Assembly (NCBI GenBank): GCA_026119935.1
Contig: JALRMH010000007.1
Span: 921,097-985,096, forward strand
Length of the DNA: 64,000 nt
Reading direction: 5' to 3'
Source of the DNA: Endothia cerciana
Taxonomy: Eukaryota; Ascomycota; Sordariomycetes; Diaporthales; Cryphonectriaceae
The notes under the pieces are model-generated. The model was not told where the DNA came from, did not search any database, and saw only the letters and a program-made list of their open reading frames with translations. Numbering within the stretch: position 1 is the first letter of the stretch; each line of letters begins with the position of its first letter. The position numbers and the translations under genes were made by a program. Positions 34,187 to 46,651 of the stretch are shown here, piece after piece.

Positions 34187-35206
34187 ATGAAATGAAAGAG
34201 AGAAAGAAGGAAGAAAAAAACGTCCGGCCCTCGTCTAGATGTGGTTGCGGTTAGAGGCTCATCGGATTTGGAAGGGGCCTGGCTGACACTGCTGGGCGGG
34301 CGTCGACAGATAGCTGGGGCTTCTGGAATTCTGGGGCAGAGAAGGGGCGGCGAGATTGATACCTTGGGACCACGCCCTCCCGGCTGGATGGTCCTTTTTC
34401 TTTTTTTCTCTCTTCTTCTTCTTCCCCACCATGTCTTTTGCGGGTTGTTTTCGACGGACGCCCTCCACTCACTCACTCTCACTTCCCTAATTTTTTTTTT
34501 CCCTCCTGTTTTGCATTTACGACCTGACGAAGCGACGAACATGACCAGACATAATCACCTTGCGAAGAAGTCGAGGGCTTAAAAAAGTGGTCAATCGGAC
34601 TCGTCAGGGGGGGGGGGGGGAACATCTACAGGATGATATACATGGTCCCTGGGGAATAGGGCCTGAGGGGGGTTTTCTATGTCACCAATTGCTTAGTTTC
34701 TACAGATATCCCAGGCGGAGGAAGGCTGAGAGATGTTGTAACGATGACAGGAGGAGGAAGGTTGACACCAGGACGATACCAAGGAAGACGGATTATCCGC
34801 AGCGATCGTAATATATTTTGCAAAGATACCACAGTACTTGCATGTGCTCCGTAATCACGGGAACGGTCATCCCACAGAGGGCGATACTCGTCGTCTCACA
34901 GTAGCGCAACCGATTGTCTCGCATCGTCTCATCGCGGGTAGGTCTCCTTCTGTGGGTTAGCCTGTCGCCGTGGGATGGGTTTGCAAGATCACAACACTTG
35001 GGGAGGGTGTTGTTGTGAGAAGGGTTTTTTTTTGGAGGGGGGGGGGGATTGCAGATCGAATTCATCATGAACATTTGCAATCCCCCAAGCGAAGTGATTC
35101 TATCCTTCTGTCGCTATAGCGGCGCCTGCCCCCCCCCTTCTTCCCAGGCCCCCCTGGCTGCTGACAGCCTGCCTGCTTCCGTCTCCAGCCCTGCCTCGCT
35201 CTCCTA
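34187..35206. other. Convergent intergenic region
   Basis: Shared 3' flank of the 163-residue gene and eIF3g. G-runs at 34607-34620 and 35037-35047, T-rich tracts at 34398-34427 and 34490-34501. No gene. Confidence 0.5.
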
Positions 35207-36194
35207 CTAAGCCTTCTTGGCGAACTCGACCTTCAGGATCAAGTGCTTGAAACCAAAACCGTCCATCTTGTTGCATGCCTTGACGGCATCGTCGCGGTCC
35301 GCAAAGCTGATGAACGCGAAACCCTTGGCACGGCCCGTCTCGCGGTCCTTGGCGAGGAAGACACGGGTGACGCGGCCGAAGCGCTCGAACATGTCGCGGA
35401 GCTCCTGCTCCTCGGCCATCTCGGAGACCTTGGGGGCACAAAAAGTCAGTTCACGGACAGTGACAAGGGGAGACGTGGGGACGAGAGGGGGGTTTTTTTT
35501 GGGGGGGGGGGGAGGGGGAACGTACGTTTGTGACGCGCAGCGTGGCAAAGTCATCCCGATCACTGTACTTGCCACCCATCTTCTCACCCTCGCCACCGGC
35601 AGCGCCCTTCCGCAGCGCTGGCGGGACGTAGCTCCCCTTCTTGCCCGCATCGCCCTCGCCAACCCTGCTGGCGCCGCCGGCGGCGGGCTCGTCGCCCATC
35701 CCAGCCGCGACGTCGGCCTCCCCGCCGACGGGGGCCATGGTGTCCTTGTACGGACAGCGGGCCGTGAAATGCTCGCCGTTGCAGATGCGGCACTTGACCT
35801 TGGAGCCCGCGAGCTTCTGCTTCAGGCTCTGCGCGTTGGGGTCGTTGGCCTCGCTCTGGGCCTCCTGCTTCCAGTTGGCGCTGGGCCGGAAGATGATGTT
35901 CTCGCCGACCGAGGTGGTGTCGTGGGCGGGGCCGGGGCCGTCGTTGGCGGACAGGCCGAACTTGGGCCACTTCTTGCGCATGGCGACGAGGGGGTTGACG
36001 ACCTCGCGGTGGGTGATCATGCGGATGCGGCGGGTGGTCTTGACCGTGCGGTCCTGGTCGTCGATGCGGTACGAGATGACGGTCTTGGTGCCATCGCGGT
36101 TCTGGATCGTCTCGTCGGGGGGCAGGGTGGGGGTCACTTCTTCGTTGTCGTCGTCATCGGCCCAGTCGCGGGCGTTGTTGGTAGTGGTCGCCAT
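35207..36194 (-). CDS. TIF35: Eukaryotic translation initiation factor 3 subunit G
   Basis: Two exons, 35526-36194 and 35207-35428, give 296 residues, the usual length. eIF3g is part of the eIF3 complex on the 40S ribosome and acts in scanning and reinitiation. The N-terminal eIF3g domain includes DDDNEEVTPTLPPDET, RIRMITHREVVNPLVAMRKK and a C-x2-C-x4-H-x4-C zinc knuckle (CRICNGEHFTARC) near residue 134. After a Gly-rich linker comes the C-terminal RRM: RNP2 is FATLRVTN, split from VSEMAEEQELRDMFERFG by the intron, and RNP1 is GFAFISF. The intron (35429-35525) has a GTACGT donor, a GAACTGAC branch and a CCCAAG acceptor, and contains a T8-G12 homopolymer. Symbol follows the yeast name. Confidence 0.94.
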
Positions 36195-37256
36195 TGTGTT
36201 GTCGTTGGCTGTGCGTTCGTTACGTGTGTTGTTGTTGGGCGGCTGTAGAAGGGAACTCTGTAGTAGTAGTGGGGGCAGGAATAAATTCGTCAGGCTCGAC
36301 AGCGGACGACCTTTTGTGGTGGGGCCAGAGTCCTAGCGCGGTTTTGTCCAGAGAGGCGGCTCCCGCTTAGTCATTAGGTGGCCCACCAACGGTGCTCCAT
36401 GATAGCCTGAGGTAACTCGTGCTCCAGACGCCCAGCTGCTTTCGCCTCTGCCAGCGGTGCAGGTGAACTTGGGAGAGACGTGGTGAGGACGACCAGTCAA
36501 GGCCACCTCTCACAATATCACACTTTTCCCATCCTCGAGCAGGCACCTTTTGGAACAGCCTTCGTTGGATGTTGTCTTGGCTCTGCGGTTCAGGCTCGTA
36601 GACGGGGCACACCGACCTACCATAGGTGTCCATACCCAGTTACAACGCACAACCTGAGAACACCCCGGGAGATACTTGGAGCAGACTCTTGTTAAAATTA
36701 TGATTCAGGCTGTACATCAGAAGAACAGGTACGTGTCCCCGCCCTGTAGGGCGACCGCGTCCTCGCGCCCAAACACACCTAGGTAGGTAGGTACTGCGCC
36801 GAGTCCTGCTTGGGCCTTTTCCCAGATATTCCCGGAGCCGATGTGAAGTTATATATCCCTCTCATAAGACGTCCACCTCATGACACGCCCCGAGTCCAAT
36901 GGAGAACCTCTAATCAATGCTCAACTAGTGTGGTGTCCCCTGTTTCCGTCTTGGAAACGCCATGAGACCGTGTCTCATCCCATCCGTAACCCCTTGTCCA
37001 TTATACCATCTCGAACCTGGCTAGACAAAGGAAATCGGAGCGAACAGCACTACACAGTAGCACAGTAGGTATCACCCTAGAGCAGTGTACCTGTCCAAAA
37101 AGATGACTAGTCTAGAACCCCAGTCCAGACCTTCATTTCGCCGCCCATGTCATAAAAAATTTTATTAAAAACAAATAAAGGAAAAAGGAGGGGTTTCGTC
37201 GTTGAGACAGACACATACACACATATCAATATGGATGAGTGCTGACAGCACTAGGA
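36195..37256. other. Intergenic between eIF3g and the PH-domain gene
   Basis: 5' flank of eIF3g and 3' flank of the PH-domain gene. The last 100 bases before 37257 are A-rich (37156-37185), suitable for transcript 3'-end formation on the minus strand. No gene seen. Confidence 0.5.
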
Positions 37257-39890
37257 TCAGAACGCGCCGCCCGTCCCCACGCTGACCCGGGGGGGGATGC
37301 TCCCCGATCTTCTATTGGGTTTTCTCGTCGGGATCGGTGGCAGCGCCTTGTTTGGTGGCGGGGCGGACGGCGGAGGAAGTGCGAGGCCAAGCGCCTGTGG
37401 CTGAGGCATATGCGGCATACTGCGCCTATTGCTCAAGAAGCTCTTTGCCGACCCGTCCGACCCATTTCTCGAGTGTCCAGGGATGGACAGGAGAGATTCC
37501 CTGCGCGAGTTCCTAGATGGGGGCGGCGGCGAGATGGCACGCGATCGGAAGAGCTCCTCGAGATGGTCCGACTGCGTGGCTTGCTGAGCGCCGTTGTTTG
37601 CAATGGTGCAGGCAGATCCGCGCCGAGAAGAGCTCGTCAGGGATGACAGGCTGTACATGCTAGCTCGCTTCTGGGCGGCCATGGCACGCTGAATAGGTGA
37701 ACGAGATCGTGGGGGTGACATGGGCGCGGGGTACTCCTCCATCGAGGACATGCTCCTGGGGACCTCGGCCACGGCACCAAGCGTCCTGCAGTCAGTTGAG
37801 GCCTGGTAGTCGAGGTTGCGGAAGGGGAGGTCGGACTGGGGTACCTCGCCCAAGAGAGAATGACCTGCCGGCCGGAGCGAGTTCGTGCTTGCGGCCTTGC
37901 GCGGGCTGACGTGGATCTGGACCTGATACGATGTCGCCATCGATGTGCGACTCGATGCTTGCGATGACAGGTCGTACTCGGGGCGGTTGTTCTCAGCGGT
38001 CCAGCCGGTGAACACTGAGGAGGGGGGGCTGTCGGGTGGCTGTGAGAAGCTGTCATTGGTCTTGAGCGGACTGTGGGGTGATTGCCTTGATGGAGACGGC
38101 GAGTCGGCCACCACGGACAGCGGCCGGGTGAAGCCTAAAGTTGGGGGCGGCGGCCGCCTTGGTCTTCGTGGTGGCCTGCTCGATGCCGTATAGGTAATGC
38201 CCATGGCGTCGGTGCGGTCTTGACCAGATGCACGACGACGCGCTGCGGCATGAGGGAGACTGAAATTTGGTGGCTCCTGCACGGAGGAGAGCGAGGGCTG
38301 CTGTCGATGGGACATGTATTGCCCATTGGACTCTAAGAAGATGTTCGAAGTCCGATATGATTGGCGGCGGTCCTCGATCTCAGCCGCATTTGGCCGCAGA
38401 CGAATGTCTTTGAGATCGTCAGCCAGCGGTGTGGCATCCTCGGAAGGGTGGCTGCCTTGGCTACCACTACCGAAACTGTCGCGAATGGGCGAGTTGCATA
38501 CTGAGGAGTCCGACGTAACAATAGTTCGGGCTGCTGACATGAACGAGTACCGGTTGGAGCTGTCTCTGAGGCCATCGAGCTGTTGGCCGTCCTGGGAGAC
38601 GAAGCTATTGGTGGCCGAGTTGTCATCAACGTGATCAGGCGGGAACTCGGGCAGAGTCACATCGAGGTGCGACCCTGAGCTGCCGAAGTTCAGTGCTGCA
38701 TTCCACCGGATGTCTGGCATACTGCCGTTGCGCGCAAAGCGGGCCGGCTCGCGGACGACCAGTGTCCTCTGGGTGGGTGATAAAGGCGAAAGCGGCGGGG
38801 TCTCCACCGGCGTCCGGTCGTCATCCAACTTCGGCGTGCCCGTCTCCGTCACAGGCGTCTTGCCGCCAAGCACCTCGATCTCCTTCCGTAGCAGACTCAT
38901 CCAGCTCTCCATATCTGCGGCGTTCTCGAACACCATGAGACACTCTGAAGCCTGCCGCTTCTCCCTCTCGCGGAGCCCAAACTTGCCCAACAACGACCGA
39001 GTATCCTGGCCGGGCACAGCGCCGTCCTCGAACACCGAAGACACTTGAAGCACCCAGTGTCGACCAGGAATCACGTCGCTCGCAAAGGCCGCCGAGTCCT
39101 TCGTCAACTGCACCACCTTCTCCGGCAAACAATCATGCGGCCCGTCGCCTGCGTACTGCAGCAGGTATCCCGAGGTGACCAGCATATAGATCTTACTCGT
39201 CCAGTCGAGCTTGAACGAGGAGCTGTTGCGCCTGTGCCTCTTCCTCGCCATCTCCACAAACATGGTCTTCTCGTCGCCGAGGTCTGGGTGGTTGACAGTG
39301 GTCACCATCTCCTTCTTGTTGTGCGCCTTGAGGAGATGGTCGGCCTGGACGCAGGCCGGGAGTGTCACGGTGCGGATGGCTTGTGGCCATGCTTGGAAGA
39401 GCGGCACCGGATCCCATACGCTGGTCGTGGCGAGTGATCCTCTTCTCTTCCCGCTCGGAAGCATCGCCGGGGACCTGGGCGGCGGAGAGAACGGTGGTGA
39501 CCTCAAGCCCGCAGTCCTTGGCCTCAGGGCAGGACTGTGTTCTTTGGCGGGTGCGAGCTGCATTTCGGACTTTACTGCCTTCGGTTGCAGGTCGTAAGGC
39601 AGACCGCCGACCGTCTCGCTCACCACCTTCGGCTTCTTCGACCCGGCAGCTTCCCGGGCGACCTTCATAGCCTCCACCTCCGTCACCACCCTATGCCTTC
39701 CAAACAACCTTCCGAGACCCAGCCTCGATTCCCTCCTTCCGGCCTTAACGTTCTTTGGGGACGGCCTGTCGTCCATGTTGGCCTTGATCTCGAGGTCCGG
39801 CGGCCTCATCCTGCGCATGAGCCTTGCGGGTTGTGGGAACGACTGCTGGGTGTGTTCGGGGCGGGGGGCCGACAGGACCGCCTCGTCCAT
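37257..39890 (-). CDS. PH-domain-containing fungal protein, 877 residues
   Basis: A single long exon. A basic N-terminus (MRRMRPPDLEIKANMDDRPS) and a segment with KAGRRESRLGLGRLFGRH precede a pleckstrin-homology-like domain at about residues 190-345. Its first strand region is MVTTVNHPDLGDEKTMFVEM, the core is WTSKIYMLVTSGYLLQYAGDG, and the end has the C-terminal helix with Trp, ENAADMESWMSLLRKEIEVL. The rest, about 530 residues, is disordered, rich in Ser, Pro and Arg, with polyproline stretches (RPPRRPRRPPPPTL; PPPSAPPPNKALPPIPTR) that could bind SH3 domains, and many RRxS-type possible kinase sites. It is probably a peripheral membrane or cortical signalling protein that binds phosphoinositides. 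This fold is common in Pezizomycotina, but I cannot give a gene name. Confidence 0.85.
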   Translation of the reverse strand: MDEAVLSAPRPEHTQQSFPQPARLMRRMRPPDLEIKANMDDRPSPKNVKAGRRESRLGLGRLFGRHRVVTEVEAMKVAREAAGSKKPKVVSETVGGLPYDLQPKAVKSEMQLAPAKEHSPALRPRTAGLRSPPFSPPPRSPAMLPSGKRRGSLATTSVWDPVPLFQAWPQAIRTVTLPACVQADHLLKAHNKKEMVTTVNHPDLGDEKTMFVEMARKRHRRNSSSFKLDWTSKIYMLVTSGYLLQYAGDGPHDCLPEKVVQLTKDSAAFASDVIPGRHWVLQVSSVFEDGAVPGQDTRSLLGKFGLREREKRQASECLMVFENAADMESWMSLLRKEIEVLGGKTPVTETGTPKLDDDRTPVETPPLSPLSPTQRTLVVREPARFARNGSMPDIRWNAALNFGSSGSHLDVTLPEFPPDHVDDNSATNSFVSQDGQQLDGLRDSSNRYSFMSAARTIVTSDSSVCNSPIRDSFGSGSQGSHPSEDATPLADDLKDIRLRPNAAEIEDRRQSYRTSNIFLESNGQYMSHRQQPSLSSVQEPPNFSLPHAAARRRASGQDRTDAMGITYTASSRPPRRPRRPPPPTLGFTRPLSVVADSPSPSRQSPHSPLKTNDSFSQPPDSPPSSVFTGWTAENNRPEYDLSSQASSRTSMATSYQVQIHVSPRKAASTNSLRPAGHSLLGEVPQSDLPFRNLDYQASTDCRTLGAVAEVPRSMSSMEEYPAPMSPPRSRSPIQRAMAAQKRASMYSLSSLTSSSRRGSACTIANNGAQQATQSDHLEELFRSRAISPPPPSRNSRRESLLSIPGHSRNGSDGSAKSFLSNRRSMPHMPQPQALGLALPPPSAPPPNKALPPIPTRKPNRRSGSIPPRVSVGTGGAF

Positions 39891-40682
39891 CGTCCGGAGT
39901 CAATCCACACGTGAAATGACCGTGCGGCCGAGCGGATCTCAGTTGGGAGCTTAGGGTATATATATGGACTGTACAGCGCTGTGGAGTGGCTGATCACGAG
40001 AAGCTGCCCCTCATGTGGCGGAGCGAGTGACGCAGAACCAGGGACAGGTCAGACTGGTGGGAGGGCCACCATCTGTGCGGTAAACGAGAGACGTGTTCGA
40101 GACTCGTGAGGGGCGGTCGAGATTGATCACCCAGCAAGGGCGGCCGGGTGCTCCGTTGAGGTGAAGGAGTGACGAGACAGGTGTCGTGGTACGGAAGCGA
40201 CAGGATCGGGTTCAGACCAAACCCAGGTCCGGATCGGGGTTCTCAGGGCAGAACCTCCCGGATACGGCGCGTGCTCAATCCAGGGCTGTCAAGGAATATG
40301 AAAACACACGAGATCCGAGGATATTTGTTTCAGGCGATCCTACGGAAGCGGAACCAAGTTTGTCTGTGTAGTCGTGCAAAGCCAGCAGCCCACGTCTGAC
40401 CAGGTCCATGAGAGGGGAAAGAGGTTGAGTCTGGATGCTGGATGCTGTCCAGGGCTCAGGGGGGGGGGGCACCAGAGGGGGCCGGCTGGCCGTGTTTTGG
40501 ATCGTTACGGGAAAGAAGGAAAGGCTTGTGTGAGCGAGACGAGGGGCCCAAAGGAAAAGGGGAAGATTTCAGGAATGCAGGAAACAAACTTTGTAGGCTC
40601 CGGATCGCCGGCTGGGTGGCCGACAAGAGAGTCTGTGACAATAAGAGGGAGAGGTAATAAGTCGAGGATGACGATGGGGTGG

Positions 40683-40685
40683 GTG

Positions 40686-40726
<41 letters not shown>
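40683..40726. repeat. (GT)n microsatellite
   Basis: About 22 GT units with one GC interruption, intergenic. Confidence 0.9.
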
Positions 40727-40728
<2 letters not shown>

Positions 40729-41328
40729 ACAGTACACCCAGCTACGACCTGGGCCATGGGGATGTAGCATCGAATCCGGTGTCATAATAAAATACAATAG
40801 AGGGCTCAGGACTGGGGAGCAGGAGAAAAACAACGGGGAAGGGTGACCTGGCCTTGGCCTGGCACGGCACGCCTGGGCAGGCTGGGCAGGCTGGGCCTGG
40901 TGCTGGCCTAGCAGGGACCTGGAGCGGGACGCAGCGGGAACCTGGGGCCAGGGGGGGAAGGAGCGTTGAGGTCTGTGGGGGGTGCCCTGGGGCGGCTGTT
41001 GGTAGGTGGACGGCCTGCCAGGCCTGCCCCTACCGCCCGCCCTGACCGCCTGGGCCGGGGTTCCATATGCTAAGTACGTACTACCATAGCACTAACCCAC
41101 CACAGTACTTAGTGCCATGTACCGTCTCGCTCAGCCAGCTCCATCCTTGCATGCCCTGCCTCGCCCTGCCCCGCCAACCTCACCCAGCAATGAGGGGGCC
41201 CTGACCTACATCACAGGGTTCAGAGCTGCTGGACCTGATGCAAGGCTTTGTGGACCGTGGCCCCCCGCCAGCTCATCAGAACTCTGGTTGACGGCCGCAC
41301 AGACAATTCCACGGGCTGCGGGCTGTGA

Positions 41329-41369
<41 letters not shown>

Positions 41370-41396
41370 GCATGCTGCTGCTGCTGCGCATGGCAC
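41329..41396. repeat. (GCT)n trinucleotide repeat, two blocks
   Basis: A perfect block of 13-14 GCT/CTG units (41329-41369) is followed by GCAT and a second shorter block. CTG repeats of this length can form hairpins. No supported gene covers it, so it is unlikely to encode a polyamino-acid tract. Confidence 0.9.
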
Positions 41397-42847
41397 TGCG
41401 CTACGCTACGGCTACGACTATTACAAACCTATTGTGAACGTTCGACGACATTACTGACTTGTCTTCGAGACAATGTGCTTGTCTTGTGGTACTGTCCGTA
41501 CCCTCCAGGCATTCTCGTGTGTCTCTCTGTCACCGGGAGAGGAGGGCAGTATCTCCTGGTATACTTTGTCGTCGAGCTGTCACCTGGCCCGCCCTTGGCC
41601 CGTCATCGTCATCATCACCGCCATTTGCCGGCGGAGCCCCGGGAGATAACAATGCACTGGCAGCCCGGCTGTATCTAGCAGTCCTTGCGATTGAGTCTTG
41701 ATCCCCAGATCCGGCGGGCCGGGCTCGTGCCTCGTGATAGCCAACCGCCCTCGCAGTGAAGATTCTGTCCTGACCACCACAGCAGGCCCAAGGTTTGACG
41801 GTATGGGGCAGTAATGGGACGGCGGAGATTGGGCACGGGCTGTTCGTAGTGACAGCTCCTGGGATGACTCCAGGCCTCTCCTCGAACTGAACCGCCACTG
41901 TACCACGTACTATGCACTACTATACAGTACTAAGGTACCAGGGTGCCGGGGTGGTCATCTCGCAAATCTTACAGCCGTATCTCGTCCCTGTCTCGACCAC
42001 TCACATCCAAGACACCAGCGCACCAACGGAGGACGACGCGCTTCTTCCCCTCATGCCATCCTCCCGGACCTCTGACTACTACCGTACATGGTAGCTACGC
42101 GTCTTGCCAACCGTGTCTTCACCGGCCCCATCGCGTCACGCCTTCGGGGGCTGCTGTCGTCGCGCTTAGCACTACGTGTGTTCCATGCATGATCCGGAGA
42201 TGAAGAGGCTGGAGCCTCATGACTTGTGGGCTGACGGTCCGTCGAGGTCGTCTGGCGCTTCTGGGTCTGGGGTGGGTGTTGGGCCATGGCGAGCAGGGTT
42301 CCGGAAGGTCCCAGTTCTTCAACGGTGCTCGTCCTCCTCAGACCCTGGCCCCAGTCCTGACCAGTCTACGTGACGGGCCTACCCTCGCTCTCACGGCAAC
42401 GGCCTCGCCAAGGCCTCTGAACACCAAGGCCTTGGAGTCTCCAGTAGAGATCTTAATACCGCCGTTCAGACGGTTACTGAGCGAGATCGACGGGAGGTCG
42501 ACTGGTCCAGAGTCTGGCTGCCACACGATCCACAACAGACGTCCTCTCCCTCTGGCCTCTGCACCGCAACCTGATCCGCAAGGCCCTCTCGAAACAGGCT
42601 CCAGATCTGATCACCCAGATCGGCCACAAACATCGCTCAAACAACCCCACGCTGGGGATTGGTCCACTAGTGTCTCCATTTCCCGTCGCTGCCGTCGTCG
42701 CAGAAGGATGATTCCCCTCCTTAGGGGGGACTCCGGGCCGGCAAGGACAGGGACCGGCAGATTTCCAGCTTCCACGGGCTGAAGATCGGTGGGACATGTG
42801 GACACCTCTTGCAGCCCTGCAATACTGTGTACTATGAACAGCATCCT

Positions 42848-42849
42848 GA

Positions 42850-42889
<40 letters not shown>

Positions 42890-42898
42890 AAAAAAAAC
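42848..42898. repeat. (GAAA)n tetranucleotide repeat
   Basis: About ten perfect GAAA units ending in an A-run. Purine-only strand, capable of triplex formation. Intergenic. Confidence 0.9.
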
Positions 42899-45800
42899 CA
42901 AGACAGGAGGAAAAGCGAAGGCACGCACAAATAGTTAGTTTCTTGCCAGTGGGAATGTCAACTACTGTCAGGAACCTTTCGCGATCCTCGCCTGACAAAA
43001 GGCCCAGGCATTGCTTCTCCTCTCGAAGGATCCCTCCCCTCCTCTCCAGCTCAAACCTTCCCTCTCAGCCGGAAGAACCATCCCCCCTTCTCCCCGAGCG
43101 GGGGGCGGGTCAATTTTCTGATCGAAGCTGAGTTCGGACCCGGCAGACCGGTCGGCCATGTGTATTCACCCCTGCGACCGAACAAACGCAGCATCCTAAA
43201 TCATCCTACGGCGCCCCCGATGTCAGATCTTGCTCCTCTGATACCTCTGCAATCACCTCTGCAGGTCCTCCTGCTACCAGGCATACTATGGCTACGGTAG
43301 TATAGCATAGTAGTACAAAGAGCGGAGCCTTGACGGCACACAAACCGATCCCAGACTCACCTCGACCCACCGACCCACTCGGACCCCATCTTCAAAAAAA
43401 AACCCAAAACAAAAAGAAGGGTTTCCCCGTCGACACCACGAATTACAGGGCCCGCACGGAACCCCTGATGAGACGGGGGAAGGCAAGCTGAAGCTGGGCA
43501 GGGGCAAGGGGAGGCACGCTTTTTCAGCCTCTCCTTCAGGTCACCATTTGTTTTTTGTTTTTTTACTTATTCCATTGTCTTAGGAACAAAAGTGAGCAAA
43601 TTTAATTTCCCCGAAAACCCTGCCTTCTTTCTTTCTGTAATAAAGAATAACAATCTGTTTATAGAGTCCCAACAATGCCTTGATATTATCCCAACTCCCA
43701 TCTTCAGAAGCTGGCGCAAAGGGGGAAATAATCCGAATGGGACCCTCTGGACAAGTACCAATAGTAACACGAGAAACCACACGCCTTCTCCGGCCCAGAT
43801 CGTGCCGCAGTCTGATCAGGAAGAGAGAGAAAAAAGACCATACGACGAGAATGGCGGACGGCTCTGCATCTCCCCCCTTCCCCCCCTCCCCCTTCCTGGC
43901 GTCTTGTCTCATGATGGCGCCCAGGTCGGACTCATTCGTCACCCACTGCCCGTCCGGCCGGCCGCCCACACCCACACCCGATCTCGTCACAAGAAGCTGC
44001 TTCGCTGACCAAAGCGGGGGCTGGGCGAGACGAGACTCGGCGGGCGCGCGGCTGCAGCCTGCCTGCGACATCCCACCCTATATGTCCCCCACCCCCTTCC
44101 GCAGGTGCAGTGGTGGCATGCGTCTCGCCTGCGACGCGCAGGGGGGATGCATGCAGACCTACTCTGCAGCCCTTCCCTCCCAAGACACACACAGACGTAT
44201 GAAAGCCTCGCCCCTCTCGCTTCTTGCACCACCCACTCACTCGCCACAAACCAATCGAAAGGGTTTCCATTTCGGGCCACGTCCCTCGTGCCCCCACCCC
44301 CCTGGGTCTCATCATCTCGTCAAAAGTTCACGGCAGCGTCAGGTGGCAGCGTGTGAAGATGAAAATGCTACGGGTCGACAGCCGTCCGTCGAAAGGGGGG
44401 AGGGGTGGGGGGAACACGAGGAGAAGCTTACGATCAACGGGCTTCTTTGGCGACCAGACCGGTCAAGGACAGGCAGCCAGCCAGCTCGTCCGGCCTGTCT
44501 CTCGCTTACGGGGCCCCCCTTCGTAGATGGCACGGCACGGAGCTTCTTTCTGCGCGTTGCCACTGGTTCGTCGCACTATCGTGCGACGGTCTCACGTCTT
44601 TTTCTTCTTCTTTCCTTCTTTCTTCCCTCGTCGTGCTGCACGCGCGCCGGGAGAACATGCCCTGTTCCGCGAGGCTAGGCTGGTGTCCTCTACGTTCTCC
44701 CCCCGCCCGGACAGGTCCCAATCTAAACATACTTCGGATTACTTCTCCGGCAGGCTCGTAACGTTGCCGCGGTGTGTTCGCCGATTATGAGAACCCGCTT
44801 TTTTTCGTTAAGACATGGAGACATCTGTCAAGTGAAGGCATCATCAGAACATTTCCTAGCCTCACCTATGCTGGATCAGGAAATGCGCCTGGAACCAAAA
44901 AGGAACGATCCACAAAGCATCCTTGACGGGGCCAAATGTCTAGCCTGCCTCACCGTCTCTCCTCCTCGGGACCGATGCCGCAGAATCTCACGGACGGCAG
45001 GCATTTTTCTCTTGTGTCCGCCCTGGCCCCCTCCCCAGGCGAAGAGAACTTTATCTCGCCATGAAGAAAGAAAGAAAAAAGGAAGTAATAAAAAAAAAGG
45101 GGGGGGGGGTTGGCACAAAGCGTGTATACCATGATAGCCTCGATAGGATCTAATCGGCCCCCGTTTGTAGTAGTATGCAGTGCACTGCAGGGTCACCCTC
45201 TACGCTGTATGGTAAGCGTAGTAGTAGCAGTACGCTCCGAGCATTCGTCCCCAACCCTAAGTGCCATTCGTACCTGCAGTAGCGCCGGCTGGAGGTTCTG
45301 AGTGGTCCCCGCCGTCCTGACTCGGCGGCACAGACCTCTGGGACCGCCCCCCCCCCCCGGTCCTAAATCCGGCTGCTTTCCCCCATTTTCCCACCTCTGC
45401 AGATCGGTCGTGTTCGCAAAGAAGCACACGCGGCTCGGGGTCCAACGCTGCGGGGCCCTACACGAACGGCTGCAGACTTCTTCTTCTTCTTCCACTCCGC
45501 CCTCAGCCGGGAAACCTCATTCTGACAGGGCGGGGGTCTGTCGTATCAGATCGTTTCAGGCCCAGCCGTGTGGGTTGGCGCGCGCCTCTTGGCTGGCCAG
45601 AGTTCCGCAGTCGGGGACCAACCCTTCGGCGAGATCGTGCATACCGGGCCGTAGGGTGAGCCCGTCGACACCGTATCATGCGACAACCTTGTCACGAAGT
45701 GCGAACAGACCTGGTATGCACCCACCATCAGGGGCAAGATGATAACCCAAGAGTTGAGCCGATCAGCAGTCCAGATCATGTTCCCCTGGAGGCCATAAAC

Positions 45801-46039
45801 TCTAATATCAACACGAGATGCGCCCACGAAAGAGGAGGGGGGGCCCAAAAGAAGGAAGGGAGAAAAACCGACGTCCTCATATTGGACCTACATATGCATG
45901 TAAGTACAAAAGACCTTTGCGGTCTTGGCAACAGCAGGAAGACCGCCAGACCTTGACCTTTATTGAGATCGCCGGTAGCCGATTTCATAGAGAACAGACC
46001 CGCGCCACTTTGACGGCGACAGCCTAAGTCAGATTCACA

Positions 46040-46651
46040 TTAATGCTCCTCAATAATGACCATCCCAACGGCGTCCCGTTCGCAGAACTTGACATTGACA
46101 TCGTGTCCTTCAGGGAAACCTTGTCCTGCAATCGCTTTATTACAACATGACCACGGTAGCAACCCCCTTTGGTAGGAGAGCGAGACCCGATGCCACGAAA
46201 CTTTGTGCCAGAGTGTGGCGCATGGAACGTGCCATCGCCATTCTTCCTGGACAGCGCATCGAGTTGCTGCCTTGGGGCCGTAGAGCTCTACATAGTACTA
46301 TGTCTTGGACGGAGCACTCTGTAGAGTAAGTGAGATCGATTGTTACACGTGACTATGCCGTGTAGTGAAGAGGCAGACCACATGCTTGACGCGCGATCAA
46401 TGGACTCGAGCCGACGACAGTCAGCAGTCAACAATGTTGAGATCCTACTTCTCCAACTCACCCTCGTCCTTGGCAACATAAACTAGAGACTGATGGAGTG
46501 TGATGGGCTCTTGCAATCTCAAGACAGCGCTAGCTGTCGCGCCCAGCAGTATCATGGCGAAAACGAAAAAATTCAAACGGGCGCCGAGGGTCGGAAATTG
46601 AATGGCCGTCTCTTGTCCCTGGGCCAGCGCGGGCAAGAGCACTTTCGGCAT
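46040..46651 (-). CDS. Possible small membrane protein, uncertain model
   Basis: Exon 1 (46462-46651) starts MPKVLLPALAQGQETAIQ and includes a clear hydrophobic helix, NFFVFAMILLGATASAVL, followed by ITLHQSLVYVAKDE and a good GTGAGT donor. The best in-phase continuation is an acceptor TATGTAG at 46288, giving exon 2 (46040-46287), which starts ELYGPKAATRC and ends VKFCERDAVGMVIIEEH. The total is 145 residues. Exon 1 looks genuinely protein-like. Exon 2 is Trp/Cys-rich in its middle and less convincing, and the 174-base intron has no clear CTNAC branch. Upstream exons are possible: a sequence LAYNEVYQL near 46860 is also open. No family is recognised. Confidence 0.3.

Larger units (their letters stand above)
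39891..46039. other. Gene-poor stretch with microsatellites
   Basis: About 6 kb with no firm gene. It contains GT, CTG and GAAA repeats (listed separately), a short GGGCAGGCT repeat (40874-40900), a G-run at 40459-40469, a G-run at 45099-45109 after an A-run, and a C-run at 45347-45358. Small palindromic GTAC/TAGTA clusters recur at about 41070-41110, 41905-41940, 43285-43315 and 45165-45235. A minus-strand stretch at 45546-45780 (MIWTADRLNSWVIILPLMVG) looks hydrophobic and protein-like but could not be placed in a gene. The large plus frame 43680-44678 is compositionally odd and was rejected. Confidence 0.45.

Noticed and set aside
36980..37030. Sequence resembling a tRNA B box on the minus strand (AGGTTCGAGAT)
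   Set aside because: The last bases do not fit the GGTTCGANNCC consensus and no matching A box or acceptor stem is present.
43680..44678. 332-codon plus-strand ORF
   Set aside because: Low-complexity Ser/Pro/Arg composition, no motif, no intron or promoter context, and competing frames of similar quality overlap it.
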